Part shown: piece after piece, positions 1-11,001 of the stretch | Layout of the letters: every line of letters begins with the position of its first letter | How positions within the stretch are numbered: the stretch's first letter is position 1 | DNA from: Adineta steineri | Lineage: Eukaryota > Rotifera > Eurotatoria > Adinetida > Adinetidae | Reading direction: 5' to 3' | Assembly: GCA_905250115.1 (NCBI GenBank) | Contig: CAJNOI010000175.1 | Coordinates: 66,050-130,049 of the forward strand | Length of the DNA: 64,000 nt | Made by a program: the position numbers and the translations under genes | The notes under the pieces: generated by a model | Told to the model about the DNA's origin: nothing | Databases searched by the model: none | What the model saw: only the letters and a program-made list of their open reading frames with translations

Positions 1-778
1 TGAAAGTCATGAAACCAATCAAGTAAATCGTTGTCAAAATCACTAATATAAGAATAAAAACGGCTCCACCACCCAACTTGTTTGGTAGCTTAGGAGGGGT
101 AGGACCATCTAAAAGAATATTTTAATAATAGATTATAATATATATCACATTCTTTACTTTTACAACCATCCCAACATGCACATTCAGATGATAATGTCAT
201 AGTAAATATCTTTGCTACAGAATCATATCCATGAACTTCTAATTTGTTCGGTTCTCCAGGTTTCAAACAATTCAAGTATACCGACAATTTTCTGTCTCCT
301 GAGTTGTAGACTAGAGTCACTATATCTTTACTCGTTTGAACTTCCCATTGCATACTATTTTGATTTCCTAATGAGTATACTAATTTTTCGTCTGTTTCGT
401 ATGCTAAAAGAAGTTTTAAGTAGTCCTATTTAAAAAAATCTAGCAACTATTTTCCTTACTCTGACAGGCTGCAACATCTATGCATGTATATTGAGTGAAC
501 GAATGACATGGATTGTAAGAGTAGACTAGAAAAATTTTAAATTATCTTTAAATAAAAGTCTTATTTGAATACAAACTACCATGTTTATCGCTTATTTCAG
601 GATGTACATTTTTCCATGCAGGAGTTCCATCCATACGACCAATACTGGTCAAATCAATGATACCTTTTGGATTCAAATTATAAATACAAGGAGTTACTGC
701 ATTTAATTGATCTCGTAGACATAAAGCCAAAATAAATGATAGGATAGAAAAAATATTCTTTCGTATATTCATTTTCAT
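1..778 (-). CDS. MRH-domain type I membrane protein (mannose-6-phosphate receptor-like), partial
   Basis: Four exons can be joined in frame on the minus strand: 580-778, 460-525, 158-403 and 1-108, with the 3' end beyond the left edge. The product starts with a hydrophobic signal sequence (about residues 8-26), then a mannose-6-phosphate-receptor-homology (MRH) domain. Its hallmarks are IDLTSIGRMDGTPAW, the splice-restored YSYNPC motif, repeated cysteines and a late ECACWDGC motif. A short Pro-rich stalk and one membrane span (GGGAVFILILVILTTIYLIG) follow in the last exon. By family knowledge, such proteins bind mannose-6-phosphate or other glycans and cycle between Golgi and endosomes, or resemble the Atg27 type. 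I did not verify the glycan-binding residues, so receptor activity is inferred. All introns are about 50 bp with GT-AG ends. The cytoplasmic tail is not in the window. Confidence 0.75.
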
Positions 779-1852
779 TTACTTTTACACGAGTGACAAC
801 AAATAATCTTATCTTTTCTATTTTTTTTTCATCCAAAGATTTTATCAGTAGTATAGAAGAATGACATCACAAAATAAATTTAACATTTATCATAGAGGGT
901 CGTCCAAAACGTTATAAAAACTAGAATGTAGTTTGCGAATGCTGACTTAGCAGTACTGCTAGAAAAAAAATGCTAATGCTTTTTCATTAAGTTAAAAAAT
1001 TAATTTAATGCTTTGGTATTAGTAATGAATCAGCATTAGTATGATGCTAATACCGTATCATAGTTATGTGTACTTTTGTCAAATATATTGTTTGAGTCTT
1101 AATATAAAACTCTATGTGCTGCTGAAAAGAAAGAAGAAAAAATAACGAATATATATTTACATAAATCCATAGAACCGAAGTCGCTTTATGAGATATTGAT
1201 ATTGTAAAATGAAAATTGAATACAAAAAATCATACCTAGTGAGAACATTGTATACTTGCTTGATTTTATTCGGATGGATAGTGAACTGAACATGTTGTTA
1301 TTATACAAAGAAATAAGAAGATGACCTTGTTTTATTATATTGATGATTATATAAATTTTTATCATGTACATTCTACTTCTATGTTTATTTACTATCTTAT
1401 AATGCAACAAAAACGCATCGTTCTCGTCATCGTATGTAAATTATATTAGATAAATAATATTCGTCGTAAGAAATTAATTAAATATTAGTGTTATATGTGA
1501 ATATAGATGACGGTGTCTCTTCTTTTCAATAGCCATACACCCACACGCGCACCCGCACCCACCCTCAAGATAAAATTTATCTAATAACTGATTTTTGTCT
1601 ACAATATATTTTTATGCTTTATAAACCACTTTTTTTATTCAATAAAATTATTCTAAATTATGTGTGCACATTTTTCACATACATTTTTTACGATCTGAAC
1701 AATATGGGATGCGATAACAAAAGCGAATGTTATTGATTTCGATAATTTCAGAAAATATAGATAATATAAGACAAGCAGAAAAACAATTATCATGAATAGA
1801 AAGGTCTATAGACGCTCAATTTTCTTTATCATGTATGTATCATTAGCTAAAA
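779..1852. other. Intergenic, no gene seen
   Basis: AT-rich DNA between two minus-strand genes. The only structure seen is a telomere-like C-rich stretch at 1511-1570 ending in ACCCTCAAGA, listed with the hairpin family. The 74-residue ORF inside it has no recognisable features. Confidence 0.5.
1511..1570. repeat. Telomere-like hairpin repeat copy 1
   Basis: A short GGTGTC arm is followed about 25 bases later by a C-rich arm reading ACACCCACACGCGCACCC and ending ACCCTCAAGA. It belongs to the dispersed family described at 38365-38459 and lies about 280 bp beyond the stop of the claudin-like gene. Confidence 0.6.
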
Positions 1853-2541
1853 CTATGGTTTAACTGATAGTATTATAACAGTACCAATTAAGTTAATACC
1901 AACTCCAACAATTCCAAGAATTGCAGCAACACCTAAACGTAATTTAAAACCATTTTGTGCAGTCATTGTGGCACTGATACCGATTGCAATAGCTATAATT
2001 CCCATGATAAGACATGCCACAGCTAGACATTTTTTTGTTAAGATTAATGGTCGTGCTGAACGTTCGCCAGATATTGCACAATATATAACCGATAATGTTC
2101 CACAAAAACCAGATAGAATACAAGCTAGAGTAATAAAAGCTCTAGCAGCAAGAATTTTATTGCAGAAACTGCTTGGGAAGTCTTCTGAAGGACATGATAT
2201 ATCTGCGCATGTCGTATCATCAGTTGTGGAATTACACCAACGCCAAAGACCATATGTAATGTTTCCAAAGTCATTTTCTGTTTCACTCCTTAAAGATATA
2301 AAACAACAGAATTAATTAAATTCATTATTATCTTACTAATATCCTTTTTTTTAAAAAAAATTTGACTTAATTAAAACAATTTTTATGTTGATATTTTAAA
2401 ACTATGTGGATTTATATAAATTCTAAATATAAAATTTCGAACATACCACGATGATAGGCCATTGCTCAGAATAAAAAGTATAAACGCTGCTCCAATGAGA
2501 GCTCCACCAATGATAAGTAATAGTTTAAAGTTATTTGCCAT
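1853..2541 (-). CDS. Claudin/PMP22-like four-span membrane protein
   Basis: Two exons, 2447-2541 and 1853-2288, join across a GT-AG intron to give 176 residues. The start is MANNFKLLLIIGG, followed at once by a hydrophobic segment. The splice restores a Trp just before the first extracellular loop, which carries GLWRWC and a second Cys (DISC). W...GLW..C...C is the signature of the claudin/PMP22/EMP superfamily. Three more hydrophobic stretches (about residues 78-100, 118-138 and 148-170) complete the four-span topology, and the tail ends IILSVKP. Such proteins sit in the plasma membrane at junctions or act as channel accessory subunits. Which subfamily this one belongs to cannot be decided by eye. 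Two extra cysteines in the loop (CADISC, SSFC) are unusual for a canonical claudin. Confidence 0.72.
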
Positions 2542-4342
2542 AGTCTACAAGGTGAATATATAAATTCTTTTCTGTTGTTTTTAATAATGTTGAATTACAA
2601 TGAAACGCACGCGTAATAAACAGAGATCTGATCTTGAGCCTACTCCTATTGATAAGAAATAATCTCACAATAAAAATAGCAAGTTATAAAATATATTTAC
2701 TAAGTATTTTATTGTTTCAGTAGATGTTTCAAATCATTATAATATAGTATAATTCATTTATATTGACATATAAAACTGTTTGTCATAAAATCGAAATTGA
2801 TAAATATAAAAGCAGCAGTTTTGTAACGAAGGACATTACAAAGGTGAGAATGTGAATGTTGACGTGCGATTGTGGTAAATATCATATTCACAATCTCACT
2901 CAACAATCAACTCTTAAATCAAATTCTTCTTTTGTTCAATTTTAGACATATCCATAAAATAAAACTAAACATCAGAGCGTACGAAATTGAATAAGATTTT
3001 ACATAGAATGAGTCACTCATATTGTATAGCTTATGAATATGTATATGGATGTTGGTGAAGAGAGATTCGTACTTATTCATCCAAACTCGTAAATAACAGC
3101 AGTAATTAGTCATTATACCATCAATAATTGATTAAAAAACTATAAAAAAAAACTATTACTATAACTTCACTTTTAATGAGAATGTGGATAATGTTTGGTG
3201 TTGAATATAGTAAATCTGCATATATCATACGAAACTATTCATCTACGTCCTCAAAATAATAATAAAACGTCAGTGGATGACTATTATCGTATTATAAACA
3301 AAAAAACTTTATAATAACAAAGAAAAGATGTGCAGATAAAGTTTTATAACTACAAATCAGACTAAATAGAATCTGATTCATATACCACTTTAGTGAAACT
3401 ACTCATTCGGCGGCTATGACTTTTCATCCTGAGTCCTCGTAATACAATAAACAAAATAGAAAAAAAATCTTTTAATGAATTAATTTCTTCGGAAAGATTC
3501 AATCTTTTTACTGTTATTTTCTAGACTGGTTGTAAAATGAAAGATAATTAATGACTTTTATTACAATTTTAAAATAAGAAGATCTGTAAGCAGATTATGA
3601 ATGAAAAGCTTCTTCTTATAATTTAGCTTTTGTGAATTTTCAAATGAGTATAAATTATTTTCAATGTCAACTAATACTGTACGTTGGTTTATTGCTAATC
3701 TAATGATGAGAATTTGTATGTCCATATTCTATACATTAAAATATGAAGGCGATATGAAATGTTGTTTTATCTAATATTTTACTTAACGTTTATCAAAAAT
3801 GAATGAGCATTCAATTCGAAGTCTATTTTCTAATGTTTATATATGTTATTCCTAAAATACATTCTGTTATATCGATTTGAGTGTAGTATTTATACTATCA
3901 ATAATAATAATGATATTTGATACTTATCTTTTATATATGATACAGAAAAAACGATTAACAACTTATGACATCTTTACTTTTAAAGTAATTAAAAATAAAA
4001 GGAATATTTTTCGAAAAAATACATATATATATTAAATTAAAATGTCTTTTTTCAGTTTTATTGATTAAAATAACAAAGAAGCTTTTTAAAATAAGTTTAA
4101 TATAAATTGAACTGATATAATAAAATTCAACTGGTTCATATACTAATTAATATTTTTTTCCCTATTCTTGTACTTTCTCCTGTCGTCTATATTTTTGCAT
4201 CGTCGCATATATATATATATATATAATATAAAAGACGTTATAGTTTAGTTTTGCTTCTTTATGCAACATACACATAATATAAGTATTGAAATATATTATT
4301 TATTTAAGATTTTTAGATAAGAATAAATTTAATAAATAAAAA
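2542..4342. other. Intergenic, no gene seen
   Basis: About 1.8 kb of AT-rich sequence between the divergently transcribed claudin-like and aldo-keto reductase genes, so it should hold both promoters. A pure (AT)n run lies near 4205-4226. Only short ORFs without recognisable features were seen. Confidence 0.5.
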
Positions 4343-5582
4343 ATGTCTGAAAATGTATCTGAACGTCAATTAGGTAAAAATGGTCCACAAGTATCATCTA
4401 TTGGATTTGGAGCAATGGGTTTATCGGCATTTTATGGAACACCAGCTTCGGATGAAGAACGTTTTAAAGTTCTTGATCGTGCTATAGAGCTTGGTAGTAC
4501 TTATATTGATAGTGCTGATATTTATGGTGATAATGAAGAATTAATTGGAAAATATTTCAAAAAATATCCACAACAACGTGATAAGGTTAGATTAAATAGT
4601 TTATTTTTCATGAGATATATATTTTTAATTTAAAAAAAGATAATGGTTGTGTCAGATGCTCAAAAGTGACAAGATAATTTAATTCATGTTACTGACATAT
4701 GCGTTCTTTAGCGTCATATTATTTTTCGACTTTGAATAGAAATGTCTTTTATGCTTACAAATGATTATAAAATAGAATTTTTCTATTAACTAGGTATTCT
4801 TAGCGACAAAATTTGCTAATGTCTTTTCTTCAGATGGAACAGCGTCAGTTCGAGGTGATGCTGATTATGTTCGTCAATCGATAGAAAAAAGTCTTAAACG
4901 TCTTCAACTTCCTTATGTTGATCTTTATTATGTTCATCGAATTGATTCCAAAGTTCCAATTGAAGAAACAATGAGTGTATTAAAAGAACTTGTTGAACAA
5001 GGAAAAATAAAATATATTGGTTTATCTGAATGTTCAAGTGATACAATTCGACGTGCATATAAAATTCATCCAATATCTGCTGTACAAGTTGAATATTTTC
5101 CATTTAGTTTAGATATTGAACGAGAAGAAATTGGTGTTTTAAAAACTTGTGAAGAACTTGGAATAGCAATCGTTTGTTATTCTCCATTAGGCCGTGGAAT
5201 GTTAACTGGACAAATTAAAAGTCCAGATGATTTTGAAGAAAATGATTTTCGTAAACATTTACCAAGATTTTCAAAAGAAAATTTTCCAAAAAATCTTCAA
5301 TTAGTTGAAACATTAAAAAAATTTGCTGAAAATAAAGGTTGTACAACAGGTCAATTAACATTAGCATGGATACTTGCACAAGGTGAACAATTTTTTGTTA
5401 TTCCTGATACAACAAAAATTAAAAATTTAGAAGAAAATGTTGCTGCTGCTAAAATTAAATTAACGAAAGAAGAAATTGAACAAATTCGACAAGCTTGTCA
5501 AAATGCCGATACTTCTGGTGAACGTTATACTAAAGCACATAGTAAAAATTTATATGGTGATTCAGCTCCTATTAAACAATAA
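4343..5582 (+). CDS. Aldo-keto reductase
   Basis: Two exons, 4343-4585 and 4794-5582, join in phase 0 to give 343 residues, a normal length for the family. It should be a cytosolic NADPH-dependent reductase with a (beta/alpha)8 barrel. The catalytic tetrad is visible in order: Asp and Tyr in IDSADIYG, Lys in FLATKFAN (restored by the splice) and His in YVDLYYVHRID. IVCYSPLGRGMLTG and the C-terminal cofactor loop (IPDTTKIKNLEENVAAAKI) are also typical. The sequence most resembles the AKR13/YakC-like group (GFGAMGLSAFYG), which is common in bacteria, fungi and plants. The substrate cannot be read from the sequence. The 208-bp intron is longer than most here. Confidence 0.9.
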
Positions 5583-6422
5583 TATGACATTATAAATGAA
5601 CGGTTTTAAAATATGATTTTATTTTAGTTTTAGTCTTTAGATTTACATATTTTAATCAAACTTTATACATTAGACTAAGCATTTTTGAAAATTTCTTTTA
5701 AATAAATCCATGATCATATTATAAAAGAAAAAACAATATATATGCACTTCACCGGAAGCCAAATTATAGAAAATGTGGACGGTAGAAATTCCGGTGATCT
5801 ACCATTTCGAACATAGCATTATCGATAAAGTGCATATCGGTCGTAATCATTTGAGAGCGTCGACATTTCAATGAGCAAACTAACTACTACATTTATCTGA
5901 TGATAGCTATTGTTCTTCCAGCATATATACCTATGTGTAATGAGTATTCAAAAAAGAGATCCAAAAGGATGTTGCCGAAAGAAAGGCAATCCATCTCAGT
6001 TTGGATGTTATTAATTTCGGCAATCTATGTCTTCGATAATGTTTCTTTCTAGATGAACTTCGACGGTCTGACTTTTCGGCGAAGAGATACCCAAATCTCC
6101 ATCGTTAGTTTCATTTAAGTTTTACATATTCATCATATATTGTGTTCTTGTATGTGTTTATTAAAAGAAACTTAAGCAACCTTTAAAAAAAAGATATAAA
6201 ATGTGTTAACAAAAATTAACTTTGAGTTTTTTTTAAATATTATTCCATCAAGCATATCACATAACTATATATCAAAAAATATCAATAAAATCAAACAATA
6301 AAAAGAAAAAGTTAACAATAATAAATAGAAAATGTGTTTTCTTCTTTAAGAGATAGGTCGATCGATTGATTGTTTGCTTGTTTTATTTGAAAAATATATC
6401 GAACGATCAACTAAAATACAGC
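5583..6422. other. Intergenic between convergent genes, with nested inverted repeats
   Basis: The 3' ends of a plus-strand and a minus-strand gene face each other here. Two nested inverted-repeat structures occur at 5741-5836 and 5972-6023; see the separate entry. Nothing coding was recognised. Confidence 0.5.
5741..6023. repeat. Two nested inverted-repeat (cruciform-like) structures
   Basis: First structure: outer arms TATGCACTT (5741-5749) and AAGTGCATA (5828-5836) enclose inner arms TCACCGGAA (5749-5757) and TTCCGGTGA (5789-5797). Second structure: outer arms TTGCCGAAA (5972-5980) and TTTCGGCAA (6015-6023) enclose short complementary ATCCA and TGGAT segments. The arms match exactly. Whether they form RNA, a cruciform or a decayed foldback element is unknown. 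Confidence 0.5.
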
Positions 6423-7250
6423 TCACCATCGTGCCCAAAACATTGGTTGATTTGTTGTACAATTAGCGGTTTGTTTATTAAAACTAATTGGGATATTTAG
6501 ATTAATAAAGTGACAATTAAAATGTCCAACAGCAGGTTCAGATGTGACGTACAACTCTGCTTGGTAACGATCTTTCTGGTCGATCTTTTCAAGTCTTGTA
6601 AGTCGATTAACATGTGAGCATTTAGCCCACCACATGTTACCAGCATAATACGTATTCCATCCAGCTTTACGAACTCGATCGAAGGCCATTATAGCTCCAC
6701 AAGTAGTATAATTTGTGGACATTAAGAGATTATAGCATAGTTGCCAGTTATCCAAAACAAAATAATTTAATACACCTCTCCAGGGGCCAATAAAAAAATC
6801 ATGGACATGTGAAGCACCTTTCGAGTGTGCATACCATACTAATGATTTATTGTTATGCAAACAGAATTTTTCTAGTTTCATTAATGTTGGATATTCGTAT
6901 AGTTTTGTTCTATTATCATACTCGTAAATAAACTTTGAATTAGAAAATATATCATACGCAGTTTTATTATCATCAAATTTACCTAAGCCGGTAACATAAG
7001 TATTTGAGCTCGAATTAAATAATCCACTACGATAAATGATTGTCATTTGTTCATTGACGATATTTTTCCAGTTAGAACCGACAGTTGAAAAATGGTAAAA
7101 ACCAGCAATGGCAGGAAATCGAGAGTGTTTGAGAGAAATGTGTTTATTTAGAATAATTTGTTTAATTGGAAAAAAATGAAGATATACGAGAACACCACAG
7201 CTTCCAATAATAGCGATTATAAATAATTTCTTATAAATCGACTTGTCCAT
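6423..7250 (-). CDS. Glycosyltransferase-like type II membrane protein
   Basis: A single exon encodes 275 residues. The N-terminus has a short basic segment (MDKSIYKK) followed by one hydrophobic span (about residues 9-27), the usual layout of a Golgi type II enzyme. The lumenal part contains NWKNIVNEQ, LYEYPTLMKLEKF, LVWYAHSKGASH, WRGVLNYFVLDNW and, near the end, WNTYYAGNMWWAKCSHVNRL with RYQAELYV. The order 'YPTL, YxHSKG, WR, GNMWWA, RYxAE' matches a widespread but poorly characterised glycosyltransferase-like family that I recall from algae, bacteria and bdelloids. No classical DXD was identified, so donor and acceptor are unknown. The start is a true ATG followed at once by the membrane anchor. 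Confidence 0.6.
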   Translation of the reverse strand: MDKSIYKKLFIIAIIGSCGVLVYLHFFPIKQIILNKHISLKHSRFPAIAGFYHFSTVGSNWKNIVNEQMTIIYRSGLFNSSSNTYVTGLGKFDDNKTAYDIFSNSKFIYEYDNRTKLYEYPTLMKLEKFCLHNNKSLVWYAHSKGASHVHDFFIGPWRGVLNYFVLDNWQLCYNLLMSTNYTTCGAIMAFDRVRKAGWNTYYAGNMWWAKCSHVNRLTRLEKIDQKDRYQAELYVTSEPAVGHFNCHFINLNIPISFNKQTANCTTNQPMFWARW

Positions 7251-7341
7251 ATTGAAAACGTCACGACTGATATATCGAACAATTATTTATTCTGGAAGAT
7301 AAAAAAACTATATAAGACCTTTGAAAAAAAAAGAATCTGAG

Positions 7342-8547
7342 TGTCGTTTACTGTATTTATGTAGTACATCGAATTTTTTTTTAGTATAGTTAGATAGAGC
7401 ATGAGCTACTCTATCAAATCATATAATTTGATTGTTAGTTTCTCTAGCTCTAGCCCAAAATTTTAGTGAATGAAAAACAAGTACTAAGAAAATTTTTTTA
7501 AGCATTATACAGTAGGTTTAATTAAAAACAAAATAGATCAAAAGATGCAGCGTCAAAAGCTCGATAATAATCACGATCAGGTATATATTAATTGTGCATT
7601 CTTTTGTTTTCTAGAAGAAGTAGAATTCAACGCAACCGACTTTTTACCATTGAAAAAACAAAATTTGTTTATAGGAATAGAAGAGTCTTTTTTTCAGTTT
7701 TGTATTTCTGTCACATAATATGGCTTTGTAGAAACAGAGAAAAATATACCAAAAGATGCGGCGCGAACAGCCCTAGTATTTACACATTAAATCTTTTTTT
7801 TTATAATTGTGAAACAAGGTGAAAAAATGCTGTGAAACCAATTTTCTTGCATTCGAAATCCGAATGCTTAAAATGTTGTCAAATTTTTGGAAAAACAACT
7901 AAAAGTAAAAAACAAACAGTTCCATGTAAGTTGTAGAGCTTTTCACGCTGCATCTTTTAGTATATTTTGTTTCAAAGAAATTCAACAAATGTGCCTATAC
8001 AAAAAATAAAACATACCCTGTTTCTCATCTAATGCCAGCTTTTTAACAAAAGTGTTTTTTTGTGTTCTCTGAGATTCAACATAATTTCATTATGTGGCAT
8101 CTACTTGAATTTAAATTAACTCTTTCGCAGCGAGTGGTACATATATGTATTACTTTCTTTCTTTCTGTTCTCCCCGTTCCCTCTACCGCCTTTTCCATTC
8201 AAAATTTTACTATGAAAAGGGTTAAACGAATTGATCTAGACGGCAGGTAACAAGTGTTACCGAAAGGAGAGGAGAAAAATCGTTCAATATATGATGTCAA
8301 CGTGTGATCGAGATTACTATTAAGCATGGTACAAGCATTCTATCGATGGAAAAAAAAACTAATAATAATCACGACAACAGCCTTAAAAAATTTTTCATAG
8401 TGCTTGTTTTTGATTCGCTAAAATTTTGGGCTAAAGCTAGACAAACTAACAATCAAATTATATGATTTGATAGAGGAGCTCATGCTCTATCTAACTATAC
8501 TAAAATAAAAAAAATTCGATGTACTACATAAATACAGTAAACGACAC
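7342..8547. mobile_element. Foldback/MITE-like element with ~165-bp terminal inverted repeats
   Basis: The left end (7342-7502) begins TGTCGTTTACTGTATTTATG, and the right end (8382-8547) is its near-perfect reverse complement. Shared features include the palindrome-like core around CATGAGCT and the segment ending AATTTTTTTAAG. The 880-bp interior encodes no recognisable transposase. It repeats a short unit, CAAAAGATGC(A/G)GCG, near 7540 and 7750 and inverted near 7945. No convincing target-site duplication was seen at the ends chosen. Most likely this is a non-autonomous DNA transposon of unknown superfamily. Confidence 0.7.
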
Positions 8548-9593
8548 AAAACTATTAAAAATAACGTAATCAACCTGTATATCAAGAGACTCTGGAACAA
8601 ATAATTACATGTATAAATAAGTATTTGTAATCTTCCAAGACCATATTTTTCCCACGATTACTGCTTTAATTATAAGAAATTTCTTGTAACGATGGTATAT
8701 AATGTATAACACACTATATTATTGTTTATATTTTATTAACTACGAAGTTTAAACAGTTTTTACTAAAGCATAATATCTAATCACTATATGGTTATTCTAA
8801 CGTATCTTGGGCTGACATGTATCTACATTTTATGTTGTATACATGTAGAAAATAAATTGTATACTAAAGATAAATTATATTGTTTTGTAATATACTAACG
8901 CTGTTTTACGACTTATTTTTCCTAATATTTTTTTTTCTCTTCGTTGTCAGCCGTTAACTTTTTCATTGTTGTGACTATCAAATAGTTATCATTATTATTT
9001 TTTGTCAAGTTTAGCAAGAGAAGAATATCCTATTAGAAAAAATAAATAACTATTTCTTTCTTTATCTGTTTGTTGATGGATCTATGAAATACATCTTATA
9101 TTGTAATGAATGTAACCTACCTTGTTAATAGACAAAGAGTAGAGTATATACTTTTTTGTTGAATATAACACAAACTAGAGCAATCATTTTTGACGATAGC
9201 GTCAAAAAGAAAGTTTTCTTTCTTTGTGACGCATACTTTTGTTTAAGTATATTAGTTTGAGAAAAAGAAGAAACGTTGCAGAATAAAGGTCGGAAAATTT
9301 TTTCCTTTCTTTAATTGCTTAAAAAAAGAGAAAGCGAGAGTAACACTAAAAAAAAGCTTTTAACAGAACTGTCATTAGTGATATCATGTGATATGTGAGG
9401 AAATTGTTCCGATTAAGAGGAAAGTAAAATTTTTTTACAACTACATAACTATATCAATTATTCATTAACGGCGAGGATATCAAACGTTAAAGAATATTCA
9501 TCTGCATTTTTCTTTATCTAATTATTCCACACAATTAAACAGGAAACACTTGTTTTTCTAAAAGCCATTTAAGAATATCAAACGTTTTACTTT

Positions 9594-9620
9594 TGAGATG
9601 TGGGTGTGGATGATGAAGGT
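9594..9620. repeat. Telomere-like repeat, single arm
   Basis: TTTTGAGATGTGGGTGTGGA is the reverse complement of the family's C-rich arm plus its TCAA end. The second arm is weak (CATACTCACC, about 30 bases on). Confidence 0.45.
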
Positions 9621-10209
9621 AATTATTCATACTCACCGTCAGGATGTTTTGGAGACACTTAATTCTAGCTGTATCCATTAGTGCGAAATAGCGTTTTGGT
9701 ACATAAAGCATCAGGAATGGAACAAGAATCAATAAAAGTCTAAACTTAACCAGATTAAAACTCTTTGTAGTATTTTCAAAATACTACATCACTGGACGTA
9801 TTTCTGATCTATTTTGGGTGTGATAATCATTTCATTTCTGATTTAAATCAAACGAATATTTGATGATACAATAAAGTTCAAGGTTAAAAACTCATTCTGT
9901 TTAGTTTTTCTCTTTGAACTATTTTGATAAATACGATTGATTGATGAGTAATTTCGTTGCCGATGAGTTTTCACAGTGTTTAATTTTCGGATAAGATAGA
10001 CTGATCCTAGATGTGTTCGTTCTAATATTTAAAATTTGTGAACATAATAAAATTTAACTATAGTTTAATTATTATAAAACAAAAAAAATCAAACGTCTTT
10101 TTGATAAAGTAACTGTTGAGAAACGAGGTGATTAATACAAGACTTGTGATATTTCTAACATGATATGTTCTTTGTCAGCTGGAATTCACTCTATGAATAT
10201 GCTCGTTTC

Positions 10210-10309
10210 NNNNNNNNNNNNNNNNNNNNNNNNNNNNNNNNNNNNNNNNNNNNNNNNNNNNNNNNNNNNNNNNNNNNNNNNNNNNNNNNNNNNNNNNNNN
10301 NNNNNNNNN
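10210..10309. other. Assembly gap (100 N)
   Basis: Exactly 100 undetermined bases, the usual placeholder for a gap of unknown size. ORFs crossing it are artefacts. Confidence 0.99.
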
Positions 10310-11001
10310 ATGACTAATCGAACATGTCGTGAGTCAAGAAGGTTGTGAAAAAAAAATGTTTTTATGCGTAATTTTTTTTTTGTTTTTGTTGTTTACACAT
10401 CATAACTAATACAACTCTACGCAGTTTCATTTCATCATTTTTTTTCTTACTAACAAACCTGAAATTAAACACCCACCGTGATGTCTATTTATAGTATTCC
10501 CTCATTTCTGAATAAGAAAAATTTCCGCAGTAAAGTATTCTGAGCGACGAAGAGAAAAAAGAAAAAAAGTACAATAACAACATGTGGAGTATAAAAAATG
10601 AAGAATAAAACAATGTTTCATTGCATCATTGGGTTTGCATCATTTTTTCGTCATTGCTGCGATGAATATAATGAAAAGATGGAAGAGAAAAAACTATTTG
10701 CCTTTACTATATGCTTATTATTTATTTCGTATCATTGTGAATAATATTATTAATCAAATTAAGAAGATTCGGTAAAGTATATTAAATTTTTATTCTATAA
10801 ATAACGATGGATTGCATCAGATTTTACAGAAATAATTTTCTTATTATTGTAAGACACTTCACACATTTTCGAACTGACACTATGTCATCAGCGTATGTTA
10901 TGATGAAATTTTTTTACTTCTTTCTTCCATCGAATATATCCATTTGCATCACCTTTTGATTAATATTGATTGTGCATATTTCAGATAACTAGAGAAGCAC
11001 T

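Larger units (their letters stand above)
7251..11001. other. Intergenic with foldback element and assembly gap
   Basis: This 3.7-kb stretch holds the foldback element (7342-8547), a G-rich telomere-like motif (9594-9620) and a 100-N gap (10210-10309). The remaining ORFs (for example 65 residues at 9535-9732, minus) have no recognisable domain, and the latter includes the telomere-like motif as His-Pro codons. I see no gene. Confidence 0.5.

Noticed and set aside
10160-10348. ORF spanning the first run of Ns
   Set aside because: Half of it is undetermined sequence across an assembly gap.
10869-10905. CTGATGA ... GAAA on the minus strand, as in a hammerhead ribozyme core
   Set aside because: The bases between the two boxes cannot form a proper stem II, so the core is not satisfied.
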